Assembly: GCF_009689585.1 (NCBI RefSeq)
Contig: NZ_AP018694.1
Coordinates: 1,736,001 to 1,800,000 of the forward strand
DNA from: Aquipluma nitroreducens
GTDB taxonomy: Bacteria > Bacteroidota > Bacteroidia > Bacteroidales > Prolixibacteraceae
Reading direction: 5' to 3'
DNA length: 64,000 nucleotides
Numbering within the stretch: the stretch's first letter is position 1; the number at the start of each line of letters is the position of its first letter. Below are positions 55,370 through 64,000 of this stretch, in pieces. The position numbers were made by a program, and so were the translations under genes. The notes beneath the pieces were generated by a model that worked only from the letters and a program-made list of their open reading frames with translations, made no database searches and was not told where the DNA came from.

Positions 55370-56344
55370 TTATCCTCCAATATTTCTCATTGACAATTCA
55401 CTTCCATGAAATTTGACTGGCTGTTTCAGGCGCAGCAATCCTCTCAGCTTTTCAGTCAGCAGAACATCGTCATGAATATAAGGTGAAAGTTTTTCGCCGT
55501 GCGCATTGCTCAAACATCCGTAGAAAATACCGTTGCTATCCATTCGCAGCCGGTTACAATCGTGGCAAAACGGAGTCGATTCGTTGGCAATAATCCCGAA
55601 TGTTCCGCCACCCGAAGTCCGCCAGTAATTTGATGTTTCAGCGTATTCTCTTTTCACCGGTTCAATCGTATACTTTTCCTGAATGACGGCCAGCATTTCC
55701 TTTTCCGAAAAAAACAGCCCGTTCTCCGAATGGTACAAATGTCCCATTTTCATCAATTCCAGAAAACGGATTTTAACGCCCAACCCAGCAGCGTAATCGA
55801 GCAATGGTATAATCTGAGAATCGTTCTTTCCCCGCATGATCACTGCATTTAATTTTACATTCATTCCTGCTTTTACGGCAGCTTCAATTCCCTGAAAAAC
55901 CCTTGCGGTATTGGGATGACGAGAAATTTCACCGAAGATATCCTGATCGATTGCATCGACCGAAATGTTGATTGACTTCACACCTGCATCAAAAAGTTTT
56001 GACGCTCTTTCTTTCAGTAAATATCCATTGGTAGTGAGCCGAATATCAGAAATTCCGATTTTTTGAATGTGATTAATCAAATAAAAAAGATTACTATGCA
56101 ATAGCGGTTCACCACCGGTCAACCTAACGCTTTTTAACCCGGTCAAGCGATGCACCGCCTCAATCAGTTTAATAAATTCATCTGGAGCGAGAGGTTGGTC
56201 TGCAGTTTGCTCTTGGATTGTCTTTACTGATATGTTACCGAAATCCTCGCTGACACAATACACGCATGAAAAGTTACACTCATTCAATAAACTTATCCTG
56301 AGTTTTTCGAACCGCCTTCCCCGATTGTCTTCAATCTTTATCAT
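55370..56344 (-). CDS. moaA: GTP 3',8-cyclase MoaA, full-length
   Basis: 324 residues, the normal length. It has the radical SAM motif CNFSCVYC, GGEP in RLTGGEPLL, the mid-region missing from the 7828 paralogue, the second cluster motif CHDCNRLR with the third Cys 13 residues on, and the terminal IGG. It makes 3',8-cyclo-GTP for MoaC. The partner moaC lies in the other Moco operon at 7315. It is the first gene of operon 2, divergent from the iorA-like gene. Confidence 0.95.
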   Translation of the reverse strand: MIKIEDNRGRRFEKLRISLLNECNFSCVYCVSEDFGNISVKTIQEQTADQPLAPDEFIKLIEAVHRLTGLKSVRLTGGEPLLHSNLFYLINHIQKIGISDIRLTTNGYLLKERASKLFDAGVKSINISVDAIDQDIFGEISRHPNTARVFQGIEAAVKAGMNVKLNAVIMRGKNDSQIIPLLDYAAGLGVKIRFLELMKMGHLYHSENGLFFSEKEMLAVIQEKYTIEPVKREYAETSNYWRTSGGGTFGIIANESTPFCHDCNRLRMDSNGIFYGCLSNAHGEKLSPYIHDDVLLTEKLRGLLRLKQPVKFHGSELSMRNIGG

Positions 56345-56646
56345 GGTTTAATTTAACCATTTATATAATAATTTGTTCAGTCGTGTCGATCACTCATAGA
56401 CTCTATTTCTGCATTTCTCGCATGGATAATAAAAAAGTATAATTCAGCGTCATCCCTTTGTTCTCCCGAATTTGTTAATCCATTATTAATCATGAAGAAT
56501 CAAGCATTTAGGCAGATCGTGCCAAAAGATAACTGTTGGGTGAACCAAATAGATTTTTCCTTTGTTACGCTATTGACTAAGAAAATATTATCGCTTTACA
56601 TTCTGACTTATTCGCTAAAATTGAAAGATCCTAAATTTGAAATACT
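56345..56646. other. Divergent promoter region between moaA and the iorA-like gene
   Basis: This 302-bp stretch should contain both promoters. TAAATTTG at 56632-56639 matches the Bacteroidota -7 consensus TAnnTTTG on the plus strand, but only 7 bp before the ATG and without a clear -33 TTG at correct spacing. No riboswitch-like GGAAAGG element was seen. Confidence 0.5.
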
Positions 56647-57102
56647 ATGGCAATTTTTAAATTGAAAGTTAACAGAAAAGAATATCAGGTAGATGTTGAT
56701 CCTTCAACTCCGATGCTTTGGGTACTCCGGGATCATCTCAATCTGGTAGGTACCAAGTTTGGCTGTGGAATGGCACAATGCGGCGCCTGCACCATTCACC
56801 TTGACGGTGTTGCAGTGCGTTCGTGTATAACCTTTGTGGATTCAGTAGGAGACAAAGAAATAACAACCATTGAAGGACTTTCTGAAAATGGAGATCATCC
56901 GCTTCAACAAGCATGGATTGAACATGATGTGCCGCAATGTGGTTATTGCCAGAGTGGACAAATAATGAACGCAGCAGCATTATTGAAAGTAAATCCACAT
57001 CCAACCGATGAAGAAATTGAATCGGCCATGAATGGCAATATTTGCCGTTGTGGAACCTACACCCGAATCAAAGCAGCCATAAAAACTGCGGCCAATTCTT
57101 AA
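56647..57102 (+). CDS. (2Fe-2S) subunit of a molybdenum hydroxylase (IorA/CoxS-like)
   Basis: 151 residues. A plant-type ferredoxin cluster site is in [12 protein letters not shown]. The second cluster site is C-terminal, [16 protein letters not shown] and [12 protein letters not shown]. It passes electrons from the molybdenum subunit encoded next. The length and order match isoquinoline 1-oxidoreductase alpha-type subunits. It is divergent from Moco operon 2, which supplies its partner's cofactor. Confidence 0.93.
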   Translation: MAIFKLKVNRKEYQVDVDPSTPMLWVLRDHLNLVGTKFGCGMAQCGACTIHLDGVAVRSCITFVDSVGDKEITTIEGLSENGDHPLQQAWIEHDVPQCGYCQSGQIMNAAALLKVNPHPTDEEIESAMNGNICRCGTYTRIKAAIKTAANS

Positions 57103-57199
57103 TGGACCTTATATTTCAGGTCTGCTACTAATTTTCTTTGTTGACAGATGAAACGAGCCATGAGTAAAACATACTCACACACGAGGATGACAAAATAGT

Positions 57200-57240
57200 G
57201 AGTTCCATATGGCAATTAAGAAGCAAATTATAGACATATG
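57200..57240. repeat. Interspersed repeat copy 2, upstream of the molybdenum subunit gene
   Basis: TTCCATATGGCAATTAAGA followed by AGCAAATTATAGACATATGA. It matches 40592-40632 in the same orientation. Here it ends about 27 bp before the gene start, whereas in copy 1 it ends on the start codon itself. Confidence 0.55.
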
Positions 57241-57266
57241 AAATAGTTAATCTAAAATCACGAAAC

Positions 57267-59516
57267 ATGACAATTGTAAAAACAGAACTCAATAGACGTT
57301 CATTTATAAAAAGTTCGTTGTTAACTGGTGGGGGTCTGCTGATTGGTTTTAACTGGCTGGCAGCAGCCTGCAGTACATCTGCATCTAAAGGACAGTCCAT
57401 TCCTGACGAATGGTTTGAAATCAACGGTTATTTAAAGATCGGTGAAAATGGGGTGGTTACCATCATGTCGCCAAATCCTGAAATTGGCCAGAATGTAAAA
57501 ACATCAATGCCCATGATTGTCGCGGAAGAACTGGATGTTGACTGGAAAAATGTGTTGGTTGAACAAGCTCCGTTAAACACAGCTATTTTTAACAGACAAC
57601 TTGCTGGTGGAAGTGATTCCATAAAGCAAAGCTGGCCGGGTCTTCGAATGGCGGGGGCTTCAGCTCGAAAAATGCTGATGGATGCTGCTGCAAAAAAATG
57701 GAATGTACCGGTTGAAGAAATCACAACAGAACTTGGCATATTGTATCATAAAAATAGTGGCAAAAAAGCTGGTTATGGCGAAGTCGCTTCTGCCGCAGCC
57801 CAACTACCTGTCCCCAAAGAGGTCGAATTAAAAGACCTGAAAGATTTTAAAATCATTGGAACTTCTAAAAAAAATGTGGATGGGCATAAAATAGTGGTTG
57901 GCCAACCCTTGTTTGGCCTCGATTACAAAAAAGAAGGAATGCTAATTGCCATGATCGTCCATCCGCCGGCTTTTGGGATGAAACTGAAATCTTTCGATGC
58001 AACGGATGTAAAGACCAAACCTGGAATCAAAGACGTTTTTCAAATTAAATTATTTAACGACGACTATAAACCACAGTGGTGCGACACAACTTCGTTCACT
58101 GAACTGGTTGCCATTGTTGGCAATTCAACCTGGGAAGTAATGAGCGCCAAGGCGTATTTAAAAGTTGAATGGGAGCCCTTTGCGGATTATAAAATCGCCA
58201 TGGCGGGTTGGGGAGGAGATCAGCTCGTTAATGTTCCATCCGGGCTTGAAAGTACGGCCGACCACAACGCCAAAATGGTGGCAGCAGCTGCCAAACCGGG
58301 TAAGATTGAGCGAAGAGATGGCAATCCGGAAGAAGCTTTTAAAAAAGCAGCCAAGGTGATTGAACGTACCTATACCGCACCATTTCTGGCACACACGCCG
58401 ATGGAGCCCATGAACTTTTTTGCCGATGTATCTGCTGATAATGCGATATTAGTTGGACCAATTCAGTCTCCTGAATATATGGAAAAGACCTTGTCGGCAC
58501 GGCTTGGTTTGCCACTTGAAAAAATTGACATTCAGATGACCCGGATGGGAGGTGGATTTGGACGACGCTTGTACGGACATTTTATGGTTGAAGCCGCATT
58601 GATTTCGCAAAAAGTAAAAGCGCCGGTTAAACTGATTTATACACGCGAAGATGAAATCACATTTGGCATTTATCGTCCGGCATATCACGCTTTGTATAGG
58701 GCCGCGTTGGATTCAAACAATAATCTCACTGCTTTTCATGTCAAAATGGGCGGAGTTCCTGAAAATGCACTCCATGCTAACCGGTTCCCTGCCGGAGCAG
58801 TAGATAATTACCTGGCCGAAAGTTGGGCCATTGAATCGAACATTACTGTTGGGGCAATGAGGGCACCTGGTTCCAACTTCAATGCCGTAGCGGAGCAGTC
58901 GTTCCTTGACGAGCTGGCAGAAGCAATGGGCAAAGATCCCATCCAGTTTCGTCTCGATCTATTGAAAAGGGCAAAGGAAAATCCGGTGGGCGAGAAAAAC
59001 GATTACGATGCAGCCCGTTATGCCGGAGTAATTGAATTGGTGCGCGACAAATCAGGCTGGGAAAAAGATTCTGCCGGAAAGAATCGCGGAGTTGCGGCCT
59101 ATTTTTGTCATAGTTCGTATGTGGCAAATGTGGTGGATATCACCGGAGATAAAGATAATCCTGTCATTCAAAAAGTTTATACTGCTATCGACTGTGGGGT
59201 TGTTGTGAATCCGGATGCTGCAATTAACATGACCGAAGGTGCCATCGTGGACGGAATTGGACAGTCCATGTATGGACAGCTCACATTTAGTAAAGGTCAA
59301 CCAGATCAGGATAATTTCGATTCTTATCGTTTGATCCGGCATACCGAAGCTCCCAAAGAGATTGAAGTTCACTTTGTTCAGAATGAGATTCATCCAACAG
59401 GCCTTGGCGAACCACCTTATCCACCGGTTATGGGCGCATTGGCAAATGCTTTATACAAAGCAACCGGTGATAGATACCGCCATCAACCATTCATTAAAAA
59501 CAGTTTTGAATCATAA
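57267..59516 (+). CDS. Molybdenum-binding subunit (IorB-like) with Tat/lipoprotein signal
   Basis: 749 residues of the xanthine dehydrogenase family. The Tat motif RRSFIK (10-15) is followed by a hydrophobic stretch and a lipobox-like LAAAC (C35), so export and lipidation are possible. Moco-binding motifs include RMGGGFGRRLYGHF, GAMRAPGSNFNAVAEQ and the catalytic Glu region PTGLGEPPYPPVMGALANAL. It catalyses hydroxylation or aldehyde oxidation of an unknown substrate. It lies 164 bp behind the small subunit. Confidence 0.92.
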   Translation: MTIVKTELNRRSFIKSSLLTGGGLLIGFNWLAAACSTSASKGQSIPDEWFEINGYLKIGENGVVTIMSPNPEIGQNVKTSMPMIVAEELDVDWKNVLVEQAPLNTAIFNRQLAGGSDSIKQSWPGLRMAGASARKMLMDAAAKKWNVPVEEITTELGILYHKNSGKKAGYGEVASAAAQLPVPKEVELKDLKDFKIIGTSKKNVDGHKIVVGQPLFGLDYKKEGMLIAMIVHPPAFGMKLKSFDATDVKTKPGIKDVFQIKLFNDDYKPQWCDTTSFTELVAIVGNSTWEVMSAKAYLKVEWEPFADYKIAMAGWGGDQLVNVPSGLESTADHNAKMVAAAAKPGKIERRDGNPEEAFKKAAKVIERTYTAPFLAHTPMEPMNFFADVSADNAILVGPIQSPEYMEKTLSARLGLPLEKIDIQMTRMGGGFGRRLYGHFMVEAALISQKVKAPVKLIYTREDEITFGIYRPAYHALYRAALDSNNNLTAFHVKMGGVPENALHANRFPAGAVDNYLAESWAIESNITVGAMRAPGSNFNAVAEQSFLDELAEAMGKDPIQFRLDLLKRAKENPVGEKNDYDAARYAGVIELVRDKSGWEKDSAGKNRGVAAYFCHSSYVANVVDITGDKDNPVIQKVYTAIDCGVVVNPDAAINMTEGAIVDGIGQSMYGQLTFSKGQPDQDNFDSYRLIRHTEAPKEIEVHFVQNEIHPTGLGEPPYPPVMGALANALYKATGDRYRHQPFIKNSFES

Positions 59517-59545
59517 AGAAACCCGGATATTTTTAGTTGAACGCG

Positions 59546-60562
59546 ATGACACACGAAATAAAATTGCTGTTTCAAACATTAAAGACCTGGCAGCAACAGG
59601 GGAAAAAAGCTGTTTTTGTTACCGTGGTCGATTTGGAAGGTTCTTCCTACCGGCGTCCCGGTGTTCGCATGGTATTTAATGAAGATGGCGATTCTACAGG
59701 TGCAGTTAGTGGAGGCTGCGTTGAAACGGAAATAGAACGACAGGCTCAAAGTGTATTTAAAAGTGGGAAAGCAAAATTAATGACCTACGACGGTCGCTTG
59801 CGGATCGGCTGCGAAGGGATTCTTCATATTTTAATCGAACCAGTTTTTCTTTCTGAAGAACTTTTGAAAAACTTTGAAACGGCATTAAAACACCGGCAAA
59901 ATTTCAGGATTGATGCTTATTACTATCCTGAAGTAGGCGAACATAAAAATGCAGGAACAGTCGTAATCTTGAATGGTAAAACATATTCCTTAAATCCATT
60001 TTTTGAATCAGTGCAGATTGATGATCAGGAATGCTTTTCTCAAAAATTCAACCCCCTGTTTCAATTGTATATTTTTGGAGCTGAACACGATGCTGTTCAA
60101 TTGTGTCAGGCAGCCAAATTACTGGGCTGGGAAGTGACAATTGTGGCTTCGGCAGATGAATCAAAATCCTGTGATTATTTCCCGGGTGCTGATGCTTTAA
60201 TCTCTCCATTTTTCGAAAACATCGACACCTCGGATGTGGATGAGCAAACGGCAGTGGTTATTATGACACACAGTTATAATAAAGATGTGCAATATCTGAT
60301 GGCGCTGAAAGAGATCAGACCTGCTTACCTCGGTATTGTCGGTTCAATAAACCGGAGGGAACGATTGTTATCAACTTTACTCGACTATTTTCCGGATATT
60401 TCACCCGAATTTCTGGAACAGATTCACAGCCCGGCAGGAATCAACATTGGCGCAGAAACTGCTTCAGAGATTGCCGTTTCCATTCTGGCCGAAATCTTAG
60501 CTGTAATTCGGAATAAAAAGCCCGAAGCATTACGAAATAAAGTAGGTTCAATCCATGGCTGA
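59546..60562 (+). CDS. XdhC/CoxI-family Moco insertion chaperone
   Basis: 338 residues from ATG 59546 (MTHEIKLLF); a TTG at 59537 is also possible. The XdhC_CoxI N-domain has LEGSSYRRPGVRMVF and SGGCVETEI, and a Rossmann C-domain has VVIMTHSYNKDVQYL, LGIVGSINRRERLL and SPAGINIGAETASEIAVSI. Such proteins bind and insert Moco (often with the terminal sulfido ligand) into hydroxylases like the one upstream. Confidence 0.92.
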   Translation: MTHEIKLLFQTLKTWQQQGKKAVFVTVVDLEGSSYRRPGVRMVFNEDGDSTGAVSGGCVETEIERQAQSVFKSGKAKLMTYDGRLRIGCEGILHILIEPVFLSEELLKNFETALKHRQNFRIDAYYYPEVGEHKNAGTVVILNGKTYSLNPFFESVQIDDQECFSQKFNPLFQLYIFGAEHDAVQLCQAAKLLGWEVTIVASADESKSCDYFPGADALISPFFENIDTSDVDEQTAVVIMTHSYNKDVQYLMALKEIRPAYLGIVGSINRRERLLSTLLDYFPDISPEFLEQIHSPAGINIGAETASEIAVSILAEILAVIRNKKPEALRNKVGSIHG

Positions 60563-61160
60563 AATTCCGGTTTTACTTTTGGCAGCTGGTGGTTCAAGCC
60601 GAATGGGACAACCCAAACAGTTGTTACCCTGGGGGAACCAAACCCTGATCGAGCATCAAATTGAGATTTTGCAGGATACAGGCAATCCGATTAATGTCGT
60701 TATCGGTTCAAATTCGGATCTTGTCATTCCCGTTATTGAGAAATATCCGGTAAACATCTTTATTAATACGGATTGGGAAAGTGGAATGGGTAGCTCCATT
60801 TCGTTTGGAATCGGTCAGATAATCCAGAAATTTCCGGCGGCAGATGGAGTTTTGATCACTTTGCTGGATCAACCCTTGCTTACGACTTCCTACTTTGAAA
60901 AAATGTTTGACGCCTATCAACCCAATTCTAAACAAATCCTGGTCTCACGCTCCGCTTCAGGATGGACAGGCGTTCCCGTACTTTTTGATCAATGCTTTTT
61001 GAAGGAACTTACCGAATTGAGCAATGACAAAGGCGCTAAAAAAGTTATTAAACGCCACGAAGAAAATGTAATCCGATTGGAATCTGACGACATATTGGAG
61101 GACATGGATACCTTTCAATCCTACCAACAATTATTGGAAAAATATTTGACTAAACTCTAG
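60555..61160 (+). CDS. mocA: MocA-like molybdenum cofactor cytidylyltransferase
   Basis: 201 residues. The nucleotidyltransferase motif LLAAGGSSRMGQPKQLLPW is at the N-terminus; SGMGSSISFGI and LLDQPLLTTSYFEKM follow. MocA attaches CMP to Moco, giving the MCD form used by xanthine-oxidase-family enzymes. The start overlaps xdhC by 8 bp. The convergent AraC gene overlaps its stop by 4 bp. Confidence 0.9.
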   Translation: MAEIPVLLLAAGGSSRMGQPKQLLPWGNQTLIEHQIEILQDTGNPINVVIGSNSDLVIPVIEKYPVNIFINTDWESGMGSSISFGIGQIIQKFPAADGVLITLLDQPLLTTSYFEKMFDAYQPNSKQILVSRSASGWTGVPVLFDQCFLKELTELSNDKGAKKVIKRHEENVIRLESDDILEDMDTFQSYQQLLEKYLTKL

Positions 61161-62053
61161 TTTAAAATCCGGTATTCATTCGGTGAAAATCCGGTATTCT
61201 TCTTAAACATTCGGGCAAAATGCTGTGGGTGCTTAAATCCTAACTCGTAAGCAATTTGGCTGATCGATTTGCCTGGTTCGTAAATTTTCTCCTTTGCAAT
61301 TTCAATCAATTTCAACTGAATGTGCTCTTGTGCCGATTTACCGGTTTCCTTTTTTAGCAAATCGCCCAGGTAGTTGGACGATAGAAATAGTTTATCGGCA
61401 CAATAACTCACCGAAGGCAGTCCGAGTTCAGTGGGCAAATTAGTTGAAAAGTATTCATCTACCACCTTTTCAAACCGTGTTAAAACATCTTTATTGACAT
61501 TGCTTCGGGTTATAAACTGGCGCTCATAAAAGCGTTTACAGTAATTCAGGAACAATTCAATGTACGAAACAATAAGGGTTTTGCTGTGCGAGTCAATGGC
61601 ATGTTCCAATTCATAGCCGATCTTCTCCAAACAATCATCAATAATAGCCCTTTCCCTTGTAGAGAGGTGCAGCGCCTCATTTACTTCGTACAAGAAAAAT
61701 GAATAATCTTTAATATTCCTTCCCAGCGTTGTACCATGAATCAAATCAGGATGAAATACTAACGCCTTACCTTTTCCCTGCCGCTTTTCGCTCTTATCTG
61801 CAAAGCCATAAACCTGGTTTGGAGCAACGAAAACTAACGTGCCTTCTTCATAATCGTAGGTACTTACGCCGTAAACCATGTCACCACATTTCACGTCTTT
61901 CAGGAATATGGCATATATTCCCAGTTGCATCCTGAAATAGTAAAAAGGTTCCTTTTTCGCAAAATCAACAACACTTACCAGTGGATGCAAGGTTTCCTGT
62001 CCCACCATATTGTTGTATTCGGTAACGGTATTTAATCGGGTAACCTCGCTCAT
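61157..62053 (-). CDS. AraC-family transcriptional regulator
   Basis: 298 residues. The N-terminal part is a cupin-like sensor (about 20-140). The C-terminal AraC domain (about 195-298) has two helix-turn-helices, LFLSSNYLGDLLKKETGKSAQEHI and ISQIAYELGFKHPQHFARMFKKNTG. It is divergent from an alcohol dehydrogenase-cupin-acetyltransferase operon with a phased direct repeat between them, so it probably controls that operon. Confidence 0.92.
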   Translation of the reverse strand: MSEVTRLNTVTEYNNMVGQETLHPLVSVVDFAKKEPFYYFRMQLGIYAIFLKDVKCGDMVYGVSTYDYEEGTLVFVAPNQVYGFADKSEKRQGKGKALVFHPDLIHGTTLGRNIKDYSFFLYEVNEALHLSTRERAIIDDCLEKIGYELEHAIDSHSKTLIVSYIELFLNYCKRFYERQFITRSNVNKDVLTRFEKVVDEYFSTNLPTELGLPSVSYCADKLFLSSNYLGDLLKKETGKSAQEHIQLKLIEIAKEKIYEPGKSISQIAYELGFKHPQHFARMFKKNTGFSPNEYRILN

Positions 62054-62129
62054 AACTTTTCATTTAACGTTTTATTCTCTGACAAAAGTAAAGAACTCAT
62101 TTTTAAAAAAGTACAGCCAAATTAAGAAT

Positions 62130-62165
62130 CCGTAATTTAGGTAAGCAATACCGTAATTTGGGTTA
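62130..62165. promoter_or_regulatory. Phased direct repeat, likely AraC operator
   Basis: CCGTAATTTAGGTAA (62130-62144) and CCGTAATTTGGGTTA (62151-62165) agree at 13 of 15 positions and are spaced exactly 21 bp start to start. Two helical turns between direct half-sites is the usual layout of AraC-family operators. The site lies between the AraC gene and the adh it faces. Confidence 0.65.
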
Positions 62166-62231
62166 TTCATTCCTGTTTTTTCCTTCGAAATTTGCACAAT
62201 ACAATTTTTATGAATTACAAAAACAGAAACA

Positions 62232-63380
62232 ATGAAAGCATTCACGTATTACAACCCAACCAGAATAGAGTTCGGAAAAGGAAAAGAAAAAAACATCGGA
62301 CAATTTATCGCTGAATACGGCATAACAAAAGTTCTGATTGTTTACGGTTCGGAAAGAATCAGAAAAAGCGGTTTGTTTGATACCGTAGCTGATTCATTAA
62401 CTGACAACAAAATCAGTTACGAAGCGCTAGGCGGAGTGCAAAGCAACCCGGTTTTAAGCAAAGTTTATGAAGGCGTTGCATTGGCTAAATCATCGGGTGC
62501 TGAAGCTGTTTTGGCAGTTGGAGGCGGTTCGGTGCTCGACTCGTCGAAAGCCATTGCCGCTGGTGCAACTTACGATGGCGACGTTTGGGATTTTTTCACC
62601 TACAAAGCTGTTCCCAACAAAGCATTGAAGATTTTTGATATTATAACGCTTGCTGCAACCGGTAGCGAAATGAACAATTTTGCTGTGGTGACCAAAGAAG
62701 AAACCAAAGAGAAATTCAACCTGGCCGGGGCTGCAACTTTTCCAACTGTTTCAGTTATAAATCCTGAACTTCAGGCTACCGTAACAAACGAATATTTGGT
62801 TTATTCGGCTGCCGATATTTTTGCGCATAGTTTGGATATGTACCTGTCGGCCACTTATTTGCCTGAACATATGGCCGGATACGTTGAGAATATCCTGAAA
62901 ACTGTTATCCGTACCACCGAAATTCTGCTTAAAGATGCAAGTAACTACGAAGCCCGTGCCGAATTTGCCTGGGCTGCCACACAAGCATTGAACTTCACCA
63001 CTTTCTGCGGCGTTGAAAACAACCGCTACGACACTCACTTTATAGAACACACCTTATCGGCTGAGTACAATATTGCCCACGGAGCAGGCTTGTCGATTGT
63101 AATGCCAGCCTGGATGAAATGGCAAAAGAACAATCTGCCCGAACGCTTCGTACAATTCGCCAAAAACATGTTTAATGTTGATGGCGCTGATGCCGGAATT
63201 GAGGCTTTGAAACAATGGTATCAGAAAATTGGAGCCCCGGTAACTTTAAAAGAAGGCAACATTCCGGAAGAAGATATTCCCGTGTTGGTTGAAAAGTTAT
63301 CGGTAGTTGCTAAAATGTGGGGCGCTGAAGGCTTATATACGAAAGAGATGATAACCACCGTATTGGAAAATGCGAAATAA
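62232..63380 (+). CDS. Iron-type alcohol dehydrogenase (YqhD/BdhA-like)
   Basis: 382 residues. The NADP/NAD-binding GGGSVLDSSKAIAAGA and metal ligands in ATGSEMNNF, IFAHSLDMYLS and IAHGAGLSIVMPAW are present. YqhD-type enzymes reduce aldehydes with NADPH. It is the first gene of an operon divergent from an AraC regulator, as for yqhD next to yqhC in E. coli, which suggests an aldehyde-detoxification role. Confidence 0.93.
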   Translation: MKAFTYYNPTRIEFGKGKEKNIGQFIAEYGITKVLIVYGSERIRKSGLFDTVADSLTDNKISYEALGGVQSNPVLSKVYEGVALAKSSGAEAVLAVGGGSVLDSSKAIAAGATYDGDVWDFFTYKAVPNKALKIFDIITLAATGSEMNNFAVVTKEETKEKFNLAGAATFPTVSVINPELQATVTNEYLVYSAADIFAHSLDMYLSATYLPEHMAGYVENILKTVIRTTEILLKDASNYEARAEFAWAATQALNFTTFCGVENNRYDTHFIEHTLSAEYNIAHGAGLSIVMPAWMKWQKNNLPERFVQFAKNMFNVDGADAGIEALKQWYQKIGAPVTLKEGNIPEEDIPVLVEKLSVVAKMWGAEGLYTKEMITTVLENAK

Positions 63381-63393
63381 AATAATATTGGAA

Positions 63394-63789
63394 ATGAACG
63401 AATTCAAACAAATATTCCCATTGGGAGAGAAAAATGATGCCTATGCACCATACTTTTCAGGTCAAAGTTATTTAGCTGTGTTGACTCAGGAAGGTATACA
63501 ATCCTATAATGTGACTTTCGAGCCCGGTTGTCGCAATAACTGGCATATCCATCATAAAGGCGGTCAAATACTTTATTGCACTGCTGGAACCGGTTGGTAC
63601 CAGGAAGAAGGAAAACCCGCAAGACTATTGAATCCGGGGGATGTAGTAAACATTCCGGCAGGTGTCAATCACTGGCACGGGGCTGCAAAAGATAGCTGGT
63701 TTGCCCATATTGCCCTTATGGTACCGGCAGAAGGCGCGACAACAGAGTGGAGAGAACCTGTTGCCGATGAGGAGTATAACGAATTGTAA
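63394..63789 (+). CDS. Cupin-domain protein
   Basis: 131 residues from ATG 63394 (MNEFKQIFPLGEKN); an upstream ATG inside adh adds eight residues. The cupin metal site is complete: WHIHHKGGQILYC (HxH), a Glu-rich return EEGKPARLLNPGDVVNIPAG and NHWHGA. The pattern resembles YhhW/carboxymuconolactone-associated cupins that sit with quinone or aldehyde reductases. It begins 13 bp after adh, in the same operon. Confidence 0.9.
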   Translation: MNEFKQIFPLGEKNDAYAPYFSGQSYLAVLTQEGIQSYNVTFEPGCRNNWHIHHKGGQILYCTAGTGWYQEEGKPARLLNPGDVVNIPAGVNHWHGAAKDSWFAHIALMVPAEGATTEWREPVADEEYNEL

Positions 63790-63799
63790 CAAGAAAAAG

Positions 63800-64000
63800 A
63801 TGGCCATCTTCGAACGATTACAAGCTGGTGAATCCGTTTCATTCGATGATCCGCAGTATTCTGAAATCTTCGGGATCGTGGCGCGCACCATGAAGCTATT
63901 GGCAGAATTGAATGCTTCTGCCGATAGTTCCACGGTTCGGAAAATATTAAGTGAAATTACAGGCACAACCATTGATTCAAGTACCACGGTATTTCTTCCA
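63800..64000 (+). CDS. Sugar O-acetyltransferase, N-terminal part (cut by window end)
   Basis: The last 67 codons visible begin MAIFERLQAGESVSFDDPQYSEIF and contain the Maa/nodulation-type N-terminal region (LLAELNASAD, KILSEITGTTID and TTVFLP). That region precedes the left-handed hexapeptide barrel of maltose/galactoside acetyltransferases. It lies 11 bp after the cupin gene in the same operon. Confidence 0.82.
   Translation, partial: MAIFERLQAGESVSFDDPQYSEIFGIVARTMKLLAELNASADSSTVRKILSEITGTTIDSSTTVFLP

Overview
The window is a stretch of an AT-rich chromosome from a member of the Bacteroidota, probably an anaerobic or facultative environmental Bacteroidales/Marinilabiliales relative (inference). 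The lineage calls rest on an adjacent DUF6452-DUF6048 gene pair, RprX/RprY-like two-component systems, the order sigma-54 regulator - lptE - TPR-like gene - secG, a remnant of a type IX secretion (T9SS) C-terminal sorting domain, and Bacteroidota-type IS elements. No tRNA, rRNA, CRISPR array or prophage was recognised.

Layout. 1-5.8 kb: a two-component pair (kinase cut by the window edge), lepA, the DUF6452/DUF6048 envelope pair, an exported aldo/keto reductase and a small Cys/Lys-rich exported protein. 5.9-10.5 kb: aspA, then molybdenum-cofactor (Moco) operon 1 (mobB-moeA-short moaA-like-moaC) behind a structured leader that resembles the Moco riboswitch. 10.6-22.3 kb: nadD, gmk, yicC, mnmA, a small cytochrome c with an outer-membrane protein, a hemerythrin/LuxR pair, a rhlE-like helicase, a hydF-sigZ-serine hydrolase operon and two tiny exported Lys-rich proteins. 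22.5-25.6 kb: a second RprXY-like pair, a small outer-membrane protein and a DUF1801 protein. 25.6-33.4 kb: an MscS channel with an IS4-family element just upstream of its start, then a small membrane protein and a pair that looks like the synthase/flippase (MprF) and hydrolase (AcvB/VirJ) of aminoacylated phosphatidylglycerol. 33.5-41.4 kb: groES-groEL, a GH29 fucosidase lipoprotein, the secG/lptE/sigma-54 block and kdsB. 41.4-49.6 kb: a tight five-gene operon (receiver, HEAT membrane protein, processive GT2, YaiO-like barrel, LTA-synthase-like sulfatase-fold enzyme) with a divergent six-hairpin glycosidase-like lipoprotein. This looks like a synthase-dependent surface-polymer system and is the best candidate for a little-described system. 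49.6-53.9 kb: acyl-CoA synthetase with an XRE-cupin regulator, an IS1634-family element with a 14-bp target duplication, and the T9SS remnant. 53.9-61.2 kb: Moco operon 2 (moaA-moaD-moaE-moeB-like), divergent from an IorA/IorB-type molybdenum hydroxylase with xdhC and mocA. 61.2-64 kb: an AraC regulator divergent from an alcohol dehydrogenase, a cupin and a sugar O-acetyltransferase (cut by the window end), with a 21-bp-phased direct repeat between them.

The clearest functional theme is Moco: most steps (MoaA, MoaC, MoaD, MoaE, MoeB-like, MoeA, MobB-like, MocA, XdhC) and one client enzyme lie in the window, split over two operons that each carry a moaA. A second theme is the cell envelope (LptE, KdsB, MprF/AcvB, LTA-synthase-like enzyme, YaiO, GT2, MscS).
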